Below, piece after piece: positions 44,739 to 54,498 of a stretch of 64,000 nucleotides of DNA. This DNA is from Bacillaceae bacterium OF18-1A. GTDB lineage: Bacteria > Bacillota > Bacilli > Bacillales > Bacillaceae_G. The notes under the pieces were generated by a model, which did not search any database, was not told the DNA's origin, and saw only the letters and a program-made list of their open reading frames with translations. Position 1 is the stretch's first letter; each line of letters opens with the position of its first letter. Position numbers and translations under genes: made by a program. The stretch is from positions 62,001 to 126,000 of the forward strand of contig JAQEWB010000006.1 of the NCBI GenBank assembly GCA_027694045.1, written 5' to 3'.

Positions 44739-45350
44739 ATGAGTACGGCAGGTCTATTTTCAATTTTTTTAATCGGGATTGCTTCTAATTTAGATAATGC
44801 AGGCGTTGGGATTGCATATGGTATTCGTAAAATTAGAATTTCGTGGTTTAACAATTTTATCATCGCATTTTTTGGTTTTTTATTTACATTATTAGCTGGA
44901 TTTTTTGGGAATTGGATTGCGTTATTTATTTCAGAGTTTACAGCAAATCTGGTTGGTGCAATCGTTTTAGGGGTAATTGGAGTGTTTATTTTATGTCAGC
45001 CATTTTTGAGTAAAAAAGAAACGATAGAATCTGAAGATGATAGTGTACTTATAGGGATTTTACGAGATCCAGAAAAAGCGGATTTTGATGGTTCTAAAAC
45101 AATTAGTTTTTCTGAAGCGATTGTGTTAGGAGTGGCCTTATCTATTAATAATATTGCAGGTGGTTTTGATGCCGGAGTAACAAATTTGAACCTGTGGCTG
45201 ACAGCTACTATTTCTGGAGTGTTTAGTTTCATTTGTATTAGTGGTTTTGCGTATGTAGGAAAACGATTTTTAGCCGAATATTTAGGGAAGTGGGCGACTA
45301 TAATTGCAGGGGTGTTATTAATTCTTATAGGGATTGATCAGTTATTGTAA
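44739..45350 (+). CDS. ytaF: sporulation membrane protein YtaF / MntP-like family
   Basis: A 203-residue protein with six helices in two repeats, each carrying the MntP-type signature: NLDNAGVGIAYGIRKI and INNIAGGFDAGVTNL. This matches YtaF, a Bacillus membrane protein linked to sporulation and related to the manganese exporter MntP; metal transport is inferred only from the family. SD AGAGGTGA precedes ATG 44739. Confidence 0.85.
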   Translation: MSTAGLFSIFLIGIASNLDNAGVGIAYGIRKIRISWFNNFIIAFFGFLFTLLAGFFGNWIALFISEFTANLVGAIVLGVIGVFILCQPFLSKKETIESEDDSVLIGILRDPEKADFDGSKTISFSEAIVLGVALSINNIAGGFDAGVTNLNLWLTATISGVFSFICISGFAYVGKRFLAEYLGKWATIIAGVLLILIGIDQLL

Positions 45351-45458
45351 AAATACAACGTTCGAGCATTTCCTCGGAAATATTTGAATGAATTGCATAT
45401 ATCGACAGCGGTTATCGATCTCTTTTGATAAAAATAGATATGTAACGTCTTTAAACAT

Positions 45459-45485
45459 TAAAAGCACCTGTATAGGTGCTTTTTA
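45459..45485. terminator. terminator between ytaF and the DUF3969-like gene
   Basis: AAAGCACCT and AGGTGCTTT flank GTAT; T residues follow. It overlaps the stop codon of the minus-strand gene. Confidence 0.85.
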
Positions 45486-45824
45486 GCGTATATCTTCAAT
45501 TAACTGTTCCGATTCTTCATACATAGTGTATTCGCTTAGAACTTGGATGCAAAGCCATTTTAGTTCTTCAATACTATGCTCAAGTTCCTCAGGAAGTACA
45601 TGATGAATGTCTTCAAGTCCCATTCCAAAATGAACAAGTTCAAGTACTTGATCATCAATGTTTCGATCCATTAGTAGTTCAAGTACTTCTAAATTGAATA
45701 TGTATCGGTGAGCTTCATCGAGTGAAACAACTTTTAATTTTAAACTTTCAACGATACTCAATATAAAAAGAAGAATTGTTTTTTCAAGAACAGGTTGTTT
45801 CTCCATTTGAAATATAAGTTTCAT
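45483..45824 (-). CDS. DUF3969-like protein (113 aa)
   Basis: A 113-residue soluble helical protein starting MKLIFQMEKQPVLEKTILLFILSIVESLKLKVVSLDEAHRYIF, with an acidic C-terminal half. It resembles the DUF3969 family of bacilli, recognised from overall pattern rather than a sharp motif. SD GGAGGTG is six bases before ATG. Function unknown. Confidence 0.65.
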   Translation of the reverse strand: MKLIFQMEKQPVLEKTILLFILSIVESLKLKVVSLDEAHRYIFNLEVLELLMDRNIDDQVLELVHFGMGLEDIHHVLPEELEHSIEELKWLCIQVLSEYTMYEESEQLIEDIR

Positions 45825-45889
45825 CTTTTACACCTCCACATATAGCGCTAGGTTGTACTATATTATTTCGAAATGAAAGTAAATATGCA

Positions 45890-45928
45890 TACTAAAAAAG
45901 TTACTTGGCATCAAGTAACTTTTTAGTA
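45890..45928. terminator. terminator flanking the membrane protein gene
   Basis: TACTAAAAAAGTTACTT and AAGTAACTTTTTAGTA flank GGCATC, with A and T runs that work in both directions. Confidence 0.88.
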
Positions 45929-45954
45929 CAGGAATATAGTTAATAACAGTTAGA

Positions 45955-46500
45955 TTACAGCTTTATTTTACTTGAATTTGCTAGGCGGATTTTATGCATT
46001 ACGATGGAAATCCAAACAGATAATAGTGAAATTAGCAAGGCAAATACAATATAATCTGGATTTTCGAATTCTGAGAAAAGACTTTTAAGAGATTTTTCCT
46101 TATTAATGAATACCCCGAAGGATAATTGATAAAGTGTTAAATATATTGTTGTCCATTGGATGAAATATTCAGCTACTTCAAATAAATCTACTGTTAAATC
46201 TATGAAACGCTCAAATAAACGGATGACGAAAAATAATACAATAGATGTTAATAAAATAGCAATGAAGGAGAGATAAACAACGGAATCAACTTCTACTTTT
46301 CCAAGTTTGAATTTAAGAAAGAAGGATAACAAAATAGCAGTAGCAATAATAAGTATAAGTGATGTAATACATAAAAGAATTAAAAAGAAAATAGAGGTGA
46401 TATACGTTTTAGCTTTATGTAAGTGTAATTTGTGGTAAGTTAAATATCCAATGCAAATGAGTAATATTCCAATAGTAGCTAAGTAAAAAAATGTATACAT
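45955..46500 (-). CDS. multi-pass membrane protein of unknown function (181 aa)
   Basis: A 181-residue protein with about five hydrophobic segments, rich in Ile, Leu and Phe, and few charged residues apart from a KFKLGKVEVDSVV loop and an INKEKSLKSLFSEFENPD loop. I do not recognise a function; topology suggests a small uncharacterised membrane protein. It follows glsA on the same strand but a strong terminator separates them. Confidence 0.7.
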   Translation of the reverse strand: MYTFFYLATIGILLICIGYLTYHKLHLHKAKTYITSIFFLILLCITSLILIIATAILLSFFLKFKLGKVEVDSVVYLSFIAILLTSIVLFFVIRLFERFIDLTVDLFEVAEYFIQWTTIYLTLYQLSFGVFINKEKSLKSLFSEFENPDYIVFALLISLLSVWISIVMHKIRLANSSKIKL

Positions 46501-46521
46501 GTTAAATTCCTTTCAGCTTCA

Positions 46522-46560
46522 TTTTAAAGAAAAGTGCTATAAAGGCACTTTTCTTTAAAA
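46522..46560. terminator. terminator of glsA
   Basis: TTTTAAAGAAAAGTGC (46522-46537) and GCACTTTTCTTTAAAA are exact complements around a short loop. The right arm overlaps the glsA stop codon. Confidence 0.88.
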
Positions 46561-47484
46561 AATACTCCAACCTTCTTGTGCAGAAAGGAGTTCAAGAATT
46601 TTAAAACCAGCAATACTATTTCCGTTTGCATCTAAAGCTGGGCCAAAGATACCAATCCCCATTTCGCCTTTTACGCAACCGAAAATGCCACCTGCTACGC
46701 CACTTTTTGCGGGAATACCAACACGGATTGCAAATTCACCAGATTCATTATACATACCGCATGTAACCATAAATGTTTTGCAGATTTTTGTAATATGTTT
46801 AGGGATGATTTGTTTCTTCTTATATGGATCATACCCATCCATTGCAAAAATTAAGCCAATACGTGCTAAATCGATACAGTTTACTTCAACTGCACATTGA
46901 CGAGTGTATAAGTCCATAAGTTCTTCAATATCACAATCGATAATGCCATTTTGCTTCATATAGTAACAAAGTGAACGATTTAAATAAGCTGTTTCTAGCT
47001 CTGAATTGGCAACTTTAGAAGAATAATTGATAGTAGGATTATCTGTTATTTCACGTACAAAATGAAGAATACGCTCCATTTTTTCTTCGTTATCTTTTCC
47101 TGCTAACATGCTTGTAATAGCTAGTGCCCCTGCATTAATCATTGGATTAAGTGGTTTGGAGGGACTTGTTGTTTCTAGTTTAATAATAGAATTAAATGGG
47201 TCACCAGTTGGCTCCATACCAACTTTAGAAAATACATATTCTTCACCACGATCTAAAAGGGCAAGCGCAAGTGTAATTACTTTGGAAATACTTTGAAGAG
47301 TAAATAGTGTTTGTGAGTTGCCAGCATGGATATATTCTGTTTCTTTATGGAAAATGGCAATCCCTAAATCATCTGGATTTGCATTTCCTAGTTCGGGGAT
47401 ATAAGTAGCAAGTTTACCTTTTTTCGTATATGGTTTTACTTGTTCTAACAACTGTTGTAAGTTGTTTGTTTCAATGCACTGCAT
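46555..47484 (-). CDS. glsA: glutaminase
   Basis: A 309-residue serine-dependent beta-lactamase-like glutaminase that converts glutamine to glutamate and ammonia. The catalytic Ser65 and Lys68 sit in [37 protein letters not shown] and [24 protein letters not shown] are family blocks. Length equals typical GlsA. In B. subtilis two paralogues (GlsA/YbgJ and YlaM) exist. Confidence 0.95.
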   Translation of the reverse strand: MQCIETNNLQQLLEQVKPYTKKGKLATYIPELGNANPDDLGIAIFHKETEYIHAGNSQTLFTLQSISKVITLALALLDRGEEYVFSKVGMEPTGDPFNSIIKLETTSPSKPLNPMINAGALAITSMLAGKDNEEKMERILHFVREITDNPTINYSSKVANSELETAYLNRSLCYYMKQNGIIDCDIEELMDLYTRQCAVEVNCIDLARIGLIFAMDGYDPYKKKQIIPKHITKICKTFMVTCGMYNESGEFAIRVGIPAKSGVAGGIFGCVKGEMGIGIFGPALDANGNSIAGFKILELLSAQEGWSIF

Positions 47485-47806
47485 AGTACCAACGCTCCTA
47501 TTTCGAATTAACTAAGTTTACTTTTCCCGATATGCTCGGAAATAAATAATAACATGAAAAAGTGGAATGATAAAACGAAAGTTAATTGTGCTATAATAAG
47601 TTTTTTTGCCTGTATATTGTGTAGTCAATAAGGAGAATTTTCCTTTTATATAACAGTTTGGAAATAGAAAACTTATCCATAAAAAGTTCAAAATAAAAAC
47701 TACACATCTATACAACTATATGTTATTATGGTTATGTAATGGAAAGCGTTTTCTAAAGCGTATTTATAATGATAACGATTTCATAAACTTGATAGGGGGA
47801 ATTAAA
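47485..47806 (+). other. 322-bp promoter and leader region between glsA and nagE
   Basis: Contains the glsA promoter region, an extended -10 TGCTATAAT (47589-47597) on the plus strand, a possible small hairpin AAGGA/TCCTT near 47630, and a cre-like site at 47741-47754. No gene is visible. Confidence 0.5.
47741..47754. promoter_or_regulatory. candidate CcpA cre site of nagE
   Basis: GGAAAGCGTTTTCT matches 12 of 14 cre positions and is nearly symmetric. It is about 50 bases before the nagE RBS, suitable for catabolite repression of a PTS gene. Confidence 0.5.
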
Positions 47807-49300
47807 ATGTTGCAGTTTTTACAACGTATTGGTAAAGCGTTAATGCTTCCAATCGCAGTACTACCAGCAGCAGGATTATTGCTTCGTTTAGGACAAGAAG
47901 ATGTATTTAATATTCCTGTTATGGCACAGGCCGGTGCAGCAATTTTTGATAATTTAGCACTTATTTTTGCAATTGGTGTTGCGATCGGTTTGTCTGTTGA
48001 TGGTAGTGGAGCAGCTGGACTTGCTGGGGCAATCGGATATCTTGTTTTACAAAATACAACGAATGCTTTAAGTAAGACGTATTCAGCAGCAGAGCTGAAT
48101 GATAAATTAAAAAGTGTTCAAGATTTAGTCGGTTCAGTAGATCCAACTAAATTAGCAGATACAATGACAAAGGTTTCAAAAGCAGCGGCGTTAACGCCGA
48201 AAATTAATATGGCCATACTCGGTGGTATTATTGCAGGGGTTGTTGCGGGATTACTATACAACAAATTCCATAAGATTAAACTACCAGAATGGTTAGGATT
48301 CTTTGCTGGAAAACGTTTCGTACCAATCATTACTTCAATTGTAATGCTACTTTTAGGATTAGTATTCGGTCAAATTTGGCCAACAATTCAAAGTGGTATT
48401 GATGCAGTAGCACACGGTATCGTGAATTTAGGTTCAGTTGGTGCTGGTTTATTCGGATTATTAAACCGTTTATTAATTCCAATCGGTTTACACCACGTAA
48501 TGAACACATACTTCTGGTTCGTACTTGGTGACTTTACAAATGCAGCTGGCGATATCGTTCATGGTGATATTGCGCGTTTCTTTGCAAAAGATCCATCAGC
48601 AGGTATGTTTATGACTGGTTTCTTCCCAATCATGATGTTCGGTTTACCAGCAGCATGTTTCGCAATGATTGCAGCTGCTAAACCAGAAAAACGTAAAATG
48701 GTTACAGGGATGTTAGGTGGTCTAGCATTAACTTCATTCTTAACTGGTATTACAGAACCAATTGAATTCTCATTCATGTTCTTATCACCAGTATTATATG
48801 GTATTCATGCTGTATTAACTGGTCTTTCTTTATTCATTACAACAACATTAGGCATTCATGATGGTTTCTCATTTAGTGCCGGTGCAATCGATTATGTTTT
48901 AAACTTTGGTATTGCAACAAAACCAATATTATTAGCAGGAATCGGTTTAATTTACGCAGCAATTTACTTTGTAGTATTCTATTTCTTAATTAAGAAGTTC
49001 GATTTAAAAACTCCTGGTCGTGAAGATGACGATGAGTTAGCTGAAGATGGTGATGCACCAGTTGCAGGTTCAATTGGTGAAACTTATGTAGCAGCTTTAG
49101 GTGGAAAAGAAAACTTAACAGTTATTGATAACTGTGCAACACGTCTGCGCTTACAAGTAAAAGATGCTGGTCAAGTAAACGAAGCAGCATTAAAACGTGC
49201 CGGTGCAAAAGGTGTTATGAAATTAAGTAATACAAGTGTACAAGTTATCGTAGGAACAAATGTTGAATCTGTTGCCGATGATATGAAAAAACATGTATAA
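47807..49300 (+). CDS. nagE: PTS permease IICB, N-acetylglucosamine type
   Basis: A 497-residue PTS transporter: EIIC membrane domain (residues 1-390, with PIGLHHVMNTYFWFVLG and GITEPIEFSFMFLSP) followed by EIIB whose phosphorylated Cys is in IDNCATRLRLQV. It has no EIIA domain, so EIIA must come from another protein. Sequence fits the NagE/NagP group taking up GlcNAc from chitin or cell walls; specificity is inferred. ATG 47807 follows AGGGGGA; an upstream in-frame extension lacks an RBS. Confidence 0.88.
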   Translation: MLQFLQRIGKALMLPIAVLPAAGLLLRLGQEDVFNIPVMAQAGAAIFDNLALIFAIGVAIGLSVDGSGAAGLAGAIGYLVLQNTTNALSKTYSAAELNDKLKSVQDLVGSVDPTKLADTMTKVSKAAALTPKINMAILGGIIAGVVAGLLYNKFHKIKLPEWLGFFAGKRFVPIITSIVMLLLGLVFGQIWPTIQSGIDAVAHGIVNLGSVGAGLFGLLNRLLIPIGLHHVMNTYFWFVLGDFTNAAGDIVHGDIARFFAKDPSAGMFMTGFFPIMMFGLPAACFAMIAAAKPEKRKMVTGMLGGLALTSFLTGITEPIEFSFMFLSPVLYGIHAVLTGLSLFITTTLGIHDGFSFSAGAIDYVLNFGIATKPILLAGIGLIYAAIYFVVFYFLIKKFDLKTPGREDDDELAEDGDAPVAGSIGETYVAALGGKENLTVIDNCATRLRLQVKDAGQVNEAALKRAGAKGVMKLSNTSVQVIVGTNVESVADDMKKHV

Positions 49301-49311
49301 ATAATTAGATA

Positions 49312-49369
49312 AGAGGATATCCAAAAAAGATTGATAACATCAGTTTTTTAGAGGATATCCTCTTTTTTT
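49312..49369 (+). terminator. terminator of nagE, nested stems
   Basis: AGAGGATATCC (49312-49322) pairs with GGATATCCTCT (49353-49363), followed by seven T residues. An inner stem AAAAAAGATTGAT...ATCAGTTTTTT is possible. Confidence 0.85.
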
Positions 49370-49565
49370 GTGTTAAAAATTTAACGGGAATCTTACTTTT
49401 GTAAATTTTCTTTTTCTTTTTTGTACATATAGGTTGGTAATATGTTCAGTGCGTGATAAAGTAGGGATGATATAGAATGGAGTATCGAAATTCTACAGGA
49501 AAGATTTAAAATAAATCTTGAGTAGAAGAAGCAAATTATTGGTGAATAAGGGGAAAAAGGTAATC

Positions 49566-50807
49566 ATGGATCAAGAAAAAAATAATGCGAATGGGAAAGC
49601 ACGTCGGCCGATTGTATACATAAAAAGAACAATCATTCTCGTCTTACTATTTTCACTTGTATATTTCATGTATACAAAAATTGTTGCATATAATAAGAAA
49701 GAAGAAACTTTAAAAGCTGCAGCAGAAATGAAAAAACAAGAAGAGCTAAAAAAGAAAGAAGAAGAAAAGAAGCAAGAAGCGCAAAAACAAAAAGAGCTGG
49801 AAGAACAAGCGAAGCAAGTACAAGCCGCAGAGAAGCTTGCGGAAGGTCCTCCTCAAGAAATTAATGAAAACGCTCAATTGGATCAATATTTACAAAACGC
49901 AGGATTTAGTGGCACAGCTGTTATTGTGAAGAACGGCAAAGTTCTTTTGAATAAAGGGTACGGTATGGCAAATAAAGAAAAACAAGTGCAGAATAATTCA
50001 GAGACAACCTTTTATATTGGCTCTATCTCCAAGGCATTTGTAGCGACCGCTATTATGCAACTAAAAGATCAAAATAAGTTACAAGTAGAGGATACGGTTG
50101 CGAAGTATATTCCAGATTTCCCTCAAGGTAATGGCATTCAGTTAAAACACCTATTAACACATACATCAGGAATTCCAGAATATGAGCAGGGAACAGAGGA
50201 TATTTCTCATGAAGAGTTGATAAAGCGAATAGGAAATCAAAAGCGTATTGGTGGCCCAGGAGAGAAATGGAAGTATTCCGATTCAAACTATTCTATACTG
50301 GCCTACATCGCTGAGAAAGTAAGTGGACAGCCGCTTGAAGAATATATTAAACAACATATTTTTGCTACTGCTGGTATGAAACATTCTGGTTTTGGCAAAG
50401 AGTTAGAACAAACAAGATTCCCATCAACGGGTTATAAAATAGTGAATAACAATATGACAACACCTAATATCCCAAGCATGTCACAACTATATGGTTGTGG
50501 TGATATATATACAAGCGCGCATGATTTGTATTTATTTAACGAAGCGCTATTCTCTGGAAAGTTAATTTCAAAAGAGAGTTACGATCAAATGTTTACAGCT
50601 GTGAAAAAGGATTACGGGTTTGGGTGGTATGTAGACCCAGGAAGCTATTCGAATCATGGTGTAATGCCAGGGTGGAATTGCTTAAATGGATTTAGTAAAA
50701 ATGGTAGTGTATATGTTGTTTTGTTATCGAACATTCAAAATAACATTAAATCATTTGGTAAAGTGAATAATGACATTTATACAATGTTGCGAAATATTGA
50801 AGTGTAA
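49566..50807 (+). CDS. membrane-anchored serine hydrolase, beta-lactamase/PBP4* family
   Basis: A 413-residue protein: one N-terminal membrane helix (about 19-37), a highly charged coiled-coil stalk with Lys/Glu/Gln-rich repeats (45-95), then a class C beta-lactamase-like domain with catalytic SISK (Ser153, Lys156), the YSDSNYS motif (the Y-x-N element) and a C-terminal SNHG in place of KTG. Such proteins (PbpE/EstB type) act as peptidases or esterases at the cell surface, often without penicillinase activity. ATG 49566 follows AAAAGG. Confidence 0.85.
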   Translation: MDQEKNNANGKARRPIVYIKRTIILVLLFSLVYFMYTKIVAYNKKEETLKAAAEMKKQEELKKKEEEKKQEAQKQKELEEQAKQVQAAEKLAEGPPQEINENAQLDQYLQNAGFSGTAVIVKNGKVLLNKGYGMANKEKQVQNNSETTFYIGSISKAFVATAIMQLKDQNKLQVEDTVAKYIPDFPQGNGIQLKHLLTHTSGIPEYEQGTEDISHEELIKRIGNQKRIGGPGEKWKYSDSNYSILAYIAEKVSGQPLEEYIKQHIFATAGMKHSGFGKELEQTRFPSTGYKIVNNNMTTPNIPSMSQLYGCGDIYTSAHDLYLFNEALFSGKLISKESYDQMFTAVKKDYGFGWYVDPGSYSNHGVMPGWNCLNGFSKNGSVYVVLLSNIQNNIKSFGKVNNDIYTMLRNIEV

Positions 50808-50834
50808 AGGCTATCCTTTTTGGATAGCTTTTTT
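50806..50834 (+). terminator. terminator of the serine hydrolase gene
   Basis: GGCTATCC pairs with GGATAGC around a T loop, followed by T residues; it starts at the stop codon. Confidence 0.85.
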
Positions 50835-50858
50835 GTATTGGAGAAATATGTATGTGAT

Positions 50859-50933
50859 GTGAGTATACATCATAAGCATCGTGTACGTAATTCGCAATAC
50901 AGTGCAGCCCTCATAATTCCAGCTGGAAATTAA
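50859..50933 (+). CDS. possible 24-aa peptide frame
   Basis: GTG 50859 opens MSIHHKHRVRNSQYSAALII and ends in PAGN at 50933, two bases before a strong terminator. GGAG lies too far upstream (about 16 bases), so support is weak. The basic N-terminus and hydrophobic end are unlike random sequence, but there is no known match. Confidence 0.25.
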   Translation: MSIHHKHRVRNSQYSAALIIPAGN

Positions 50934-50934
50934 A

Positions 50935-50962
50935 AGATAGATGGGATACATCTATTTTTTTT
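50935..50962 (+). terminator. terminator in the intergenic region
   Basis: AGATAGATG pairs with CATCTAT around GGATA, followed by eight T residues. No established gene precedes it directly, so it may end the small peptide transcript. Confidence 0.8.
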
Positions 50963-51010
50963 ATGCTTTGAAACAAGTATTTCTTTTAGAAAATGTATGT
51001 CTTACCTATC

Positions 51011-51038
51011 ACAAAAAAAGCTTACTTTGTATACATTA
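51011..51038 (+). promoter_or_regulatory. possible sigma-K-like promoter of the glycan operon
   Basis: AC (51011-51012), a 17-nt gap and TATACATTA (51030-51038) resemble the sigma-K pattern AC-N16/17-CATANNNTA with one mismatch. The match is weak and is reported only because the downstream operon looks spore-related. Confidence 0.3.
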
Positions 51039-51090
51039 AGATGTATGGATATAAAATCTTATACTTTAAAACTAATAGGAGGAGAAGCGT

Positions 51091-51492
51091 ATGTGTCTGT
51101 TCAGGAAATATTGGCATAAATTATCAAGGTTGTTTAATAGACAATTAGACTATTTTTTAGATAATAAATTATTGCCTGCTGTGGAACGACTTTTATTTTC
51201 ACAGAATTTTTCTAGGTTTATTCAAAGAAATTCAAAGCAAGCTACAGAAGAGTTTATTAAATCAAGCGAATTTCAAACTATTATTTGCAACATTTTAAAA
51301 GAATGTAATACATCACCTTTTAAAGAAATTGCAAAGCAGTATTTAGGTAAAAACGTAGAAATTACTGTGACAGTTGGACAGTTAACTGGTGTTATTGTAG
51401 CAGTTGGTGATGATTTCTTAACATTGCAAGAAGGAATAGGAACAGAAGTTTTATTGCCGTTTGTAAGTATTATATCAATTAAAGAAGCGTAA
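51091..51492 (+). CDS. DUF2642-like protein (133 aa), first gene of the glycan operon
   Basis: A 133-residue basic protein with helical N-terminal part (NRQLDYFLDNKLLPAVERLLFSQNF) and a small beta-sheet C-terminal part (LGKNVEITVTVGQLTGVIVAVGDDFLTLQEG). The C-terminal part resembles DUF2642, a domain found in spore-coat-associated Bacillus proteins. AGGAGGAG precedes ATG 51091. It opens an operon that continues through glycosyltransferases; a scaffold or coat role is inferred only. Confidence 0.6.
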   Translation: MCLFRKYWHKLSRLFNRQLDYFLDNKLLPAVERLLFSQNFSRFIQRNSKQATEEFIKSSEFQTIICNILKECNTSPFKEIAKQYLGKNVEITVTVGQLTGVIVAVGDDFLTLQEGIGTEVLLPFVSIISIKEA

Positions 51493-51508
51493 GAAAGGAG
51501 ACTTATAT

Positions 51509-51703
51509 ATGTTATTTACTGATGAATTGCGTAACCATGTTGGTGAGCTAGTGCAAGTTGTTACAGCTGTAGAAATTGTTGCTGGCATTCTTTTATCTGT
51601 GACGGATGGAGCAGTAAGTGTCCGTACTTCTCCTTCTTATGGGCCACCGGAAGATGTACTTGTGCGTATTCCTATTATTTCCTATGTTCGCTTGGAAGGG
51701 TAA
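51509..51703 (+). CDS. DUF2642-like small protein (64 aa)
   Basis: A 64-residue protein resembling the C-terminal half of the preceding one (HVGELVQVVTAVEIVAGILLSVTDGAVSVRTSPSYGPPEDVLVRIP), so probably a related DUF2642-type beta domain. SD AAAGGAG precedes ATG 51509. It lies 16 bp after its neighbour and 13 bp before the first glycosyltransferase gene. Confidence 0.6.
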   Translation: MLFTDELRNHVGELVQVVTAVEIVAGILLSVTDGAVSVRTSPSYGPPEDVLVRIPIISYVRLEG

Positions 51704-51716
51704 GAGTGATACAAGT

Positions 51717-53264
51717 ATGCGAGTATCAGTTGTTATTCCAGTGCATAATGAGGCAAGTACTTTATCTCAAGTTTTAGTAGAAGTGGAGAAATTGAAACCA
51801 TATGAAATTATCGTAGTAGATAATGGATCGACAGATGGGACAAAAGAGATAGCGTTACAACATCATTGCCATGCGATTTATTATAAACATTCTCTTGGCA
51901 ATGACGTTGGACGTGCGATTGGAGCTAGAGAAGCAAAAGGTGACATTGTACTGTTTTTAGATGGTGACATCGTTATTGATAATAGAGAACTACAGCGTTT
52001 CGTGAAAGGAATTCAGCAAGGCCACCAAATTGTTGTGAATAATTTAACATGGTCTGTTTATTTAAAGGTGAGACCACATTATACGACAGTTGGAAAATTC
52101 ATGTTAAATCGTTATTTGAATAAAAAAGAGCTTGTTGTTGGATCTTTAATTGCCATTCCACATGCGATGAGTAGAGAAGTGATTCAGAGACTGGGATGGT
52201 GGAATTTAGCAGATCCAGCATTATTTCAAGCGATGGCTATGTCTAGAGGAGTAGATATTGTTGATATGGCTTCGGTTGATGTAATTCACACAAATAAAGT
52301 TCGTCCGGTGCATACCGGTACATCGCCTGGTTCTCCTTATCCGAAAGCGACTAGTCGTATTATGGGAGACCATTTACGTGCTTTGCAATATGTAATCGAA
52401 ACATATGGTAAACGCGGCGGTTTTTCAGAGGGAAATAGGGATAGAGAGTTTATAGGAGAGTATAAGGAAGTTGTATTACAAAGGAAAAAGGCAAAGTATA
52501 GCGCGATTATACCAGTATCAGAAGAAAAAATGACTATAAGTTCTGTTATACAAGAAGTAAAAAAGGCTGGTGTAGATGAAATTATAGTTGTTGCGAATGG
52601 AGCGGATAGTGAGACTATTAAACAAGCGAAGCTAGAGAATGTTATTGTTGTTGAATTTACGAAAGCGCTCGGACATAATGTAGCGCGAGCGATAGGGGCT
52701 ATGCATGCTACGGCAGATATTTGTTTATTTGTTGATGGTGATTTTGCTATTCCAGCAAAAAAACTAGTTCCATTTTTACGTGCTATTGAAGAGGGAAGTG
52801 ATGTAGCGTTAAATGATTTGCAATGCTTATTAGATATGTTTCATCCCGCGGATCCAATTAGCATGGGAAAATACTTTTTAAATTTAGTAGCAAAACGACC
52901 AGATTTGTGGAATAACTCATTAACGGCAGTGCCACATGCTATTCATAAAAAAGTAATAGAGAAAATTGGATACGATTCTCTTATTATTCCCCCACTAGCT
53001 CAAGTAAAAGCTATTTTGGAGGGGTTTTCTATTACTGCAGTAGAATTTGTAGATGTTATCAAAACAAATCGAGTACGCCCAGAGCAACACGGATTTGTAA
53101 ATGGACGTATTCCAGCATTTGATCGTATTTTTGGTGATCAACTTGAGGCAATTGCTTATCTATTACAATATACAGACGAGCGTGGGAGTTTTACAGATGG
53201 AGATCGAGATAGAGATATCATTCAACAATTGAGAAAGGAAGAAAAGAATAAGGATGAATGCTAG
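51717..53264 (+). CDS. double-domain GT2 glycosyltransferase (tandem GT-A)
   Basis: A protein of about 515 residues holding two homologous GT2-type domains. Domain 1 (residues 1-250) has [21 protein letters not shown] and DGDIVI; domain 2 (about 260-515) has [20 protein letters not shown] and DGDFAIP, both with the DGD metal motif and an IPHA/VPHA segment. Each domain ends in a conserved [10 protein letters not shown] or [10 protein letters not shown] block. No membrane helix is evident, so it is cytosolic or peripheral. ATG 51717 is supported by GAGTGAT; SD is moderate. Overlap with the next gene shows an operon. Confidence 0.85.
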   Translation: MRVSVVIPVHNEASTLSQVLVEVEKLKPYEIIVVDNGSTDGTKEIALQHHCHAIYYKHSLGNDVGRAIGAREAKGDIVLFLDGDIVIDNRELQRFVKGIQQGHQIVVNNLTWSVYLKVRPHYTTVGKFMLNRYLNKKELVVGSLIAIPHAMSREVIQRLGWWNLADPALFQAMAMSRGVDIVDMASVDVIHTNKVRPVHTGTSPGSPYPKATSRIMGDHLRALQYVIETYGKRGGFSEGNRDREFIGEYKEVVLQRKKAKYSAIIPVSEEKMTISSVIQEVKKAGVDEIIVVANGADSETIKQAKLENVIVVEFTKALGHNVARAIGAMHATADICLFVDGDFAIPAKKLVPFLRAIEEGSDVALNDLQCLLDMFHPADPISMGKYFLNLVAKRPDLWNNSLTAVPHAIHKKVIEKIGYDSLIIPPLAQVKAILEGFSITAVEFVDVIKTNRVRPEQHGFVNGRIPAFDRIFGDQLEAIAYLLQYTDERGSFTDGDRDRDIIQQLRKEEKNKDEC

Positions 53265-54498
53265 TAGTAAAGTAGCTATTATTGGATTAGGATATGTTGG
53301 TCTTCCTTTAGCAGTCCATTTTGCAGAAAGAGGATATACAGTGCTTGGACTAGATAAAGATATTAGAAAAATAGAATCGATTATAAAAGGAGAAAGTTAT
53401 ATTCCAGATGTTTCTTCTAAAGAGTTACAAAATTTATTAACGAAAAAACGTTTAATAGTAAATACACCAGATAAAGGAATGACTGAGTTTAAAAATAGTG
53501 AGTATGTTATTATTACTGTCCCAACTCCAATTAATGAACAGAGAGAACCAGATTTAAGTGCCCTCATTTCAGCTTCCCATTATATACAGCAAAACCTTCA
53601 AAAAGGACAAACCTTCATTTTTGAAAGCTCCACATATCCAGGGACACTGGAAGAAGTTATTATTCCTATTATCTCCCAAGCAGGCCAAAAGGTAGGAGAA
53701 GATTTCTATATCGGATATTCCCCTGAGAGAATTGATCCAGCAAATAGTCAATATTCAGTTCAAACGATTCCAAAAGTTATTAGTGGACAAACAAAAAAAT
53801 GTAAACAGAAAGTACAGGATTTGTATAGTACTATATTCGATGTAATTGTTCCAGTTAGCTCTCCGAAAGTAGCGGAGATGTGTAAGTTGTTTGAAAATAT
53901 TCAGCGTTTAGTCAATATTTCATTAGTAAATGAGTTAAATACACTATGCGAAAGTTTAGGAATTGATTTTTATGAGGCGCTTGAAGCTGCATCTACAAAG
54001 CCGTTTGGGTTTACCCCATATTGGCCAGGGCCAGGAATAGGTGGGCATTGTATTCCGGTAGACCCTTTATATTTTCAATGGAGAATAAAAAAGAATGGCG
54101 TAATCAGTCAATTAATTGAAGCTGCGCACAAAATTAATGAAGAAATGCCAGAAAAAATAGTTGGCAAAGTGAAAGGTTTAGTGCAATCACCAGCAACGGT
54201 TTTAATTGTAGGAATTGCGTATAAGAAAGACGTTAATGATTTGAGAGAATCACCGGCGTTGCCAATTATTCAATTGTTGCTAAAAGAAGGATATGAGATA
54301 GAGTATCATGACCCATATATTTCTTCTGCGGAAATGGGAGATAAGTTATATCAATCGGTTTCTTTGGATGAACAAAAAGTGAAACAAGCAGATTGCAGTT
54401 TAATATTAACGGATCACTCTAATATCGATTGGAAGCTTTTTGAAGGAATGAAACGAGTAATAGATACACGTGGAATTGTAAAGAAGGTGAGTATATGA
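53254..54498 (+). CDS. UDP-glucose/GDP-mannose dehydrogenase-family nucleotide-sugar dehydrogenase
   Basis: A 414-residue NAD-dependent 6-dehydrogenase oxidising a UDP-hexose (probably UDP-GlcNAc or UDP-glucose) to the uronate. NAD site [13 protein letters not shown]; catalytic Lys211 in [12 protein letters not shown]; catalytic Cys266 in [13 protein letters not shown]-terminal UDP-binding domain with RESPALPI. The spacing fits the WecC/WbpA-like branch. Its start overlaps the glycosyltransferase gene by 11 bp, indicating translational coupling. Confidence 0.9.
   Translation: MNASSKVAIIGLGYVGLPLAVHFAERGYTVLGLDKDIRKIESIIKGESYIPDVSSKELQNLLTKKRLIVNTPDKGMTEFKNSEYVIITVPTPINEQREPDLSALISASHYIQQNLQKGQTFIFESSTYPGTLEEVIIPIISQAGQKVGEDFYIGYSPERIDPANSQYSVQTIPKVISGQTKKCKQKVQDLYSTIFDVIVPVSSPKVAEMCKLFENIQRLVNISLVNELNTLCESLGIDFYEALEAASTKPFGFTPYWPGPGIGGHCIPVDPLYFQWRIKKNGVISQLIEAAHKINEEMPEKIVGKVKGLVQSPATVLIVGIAYKKDVNDLRESPALPIIQLLLKEGYEIEYHDPYISSAEMGDKLYQSVSLDEQKVKQADCSLILTDHSNIDWKLFEGMKRVIDTRGIVKKVSI

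Noticed and set aside
47768..47786. TGATAACGATTTCAT upstream of nagE as a Fur box
   Set aside because: One base short of the 7-1-7 spacing, and the gene is a sugar PTS permease without an iron link.
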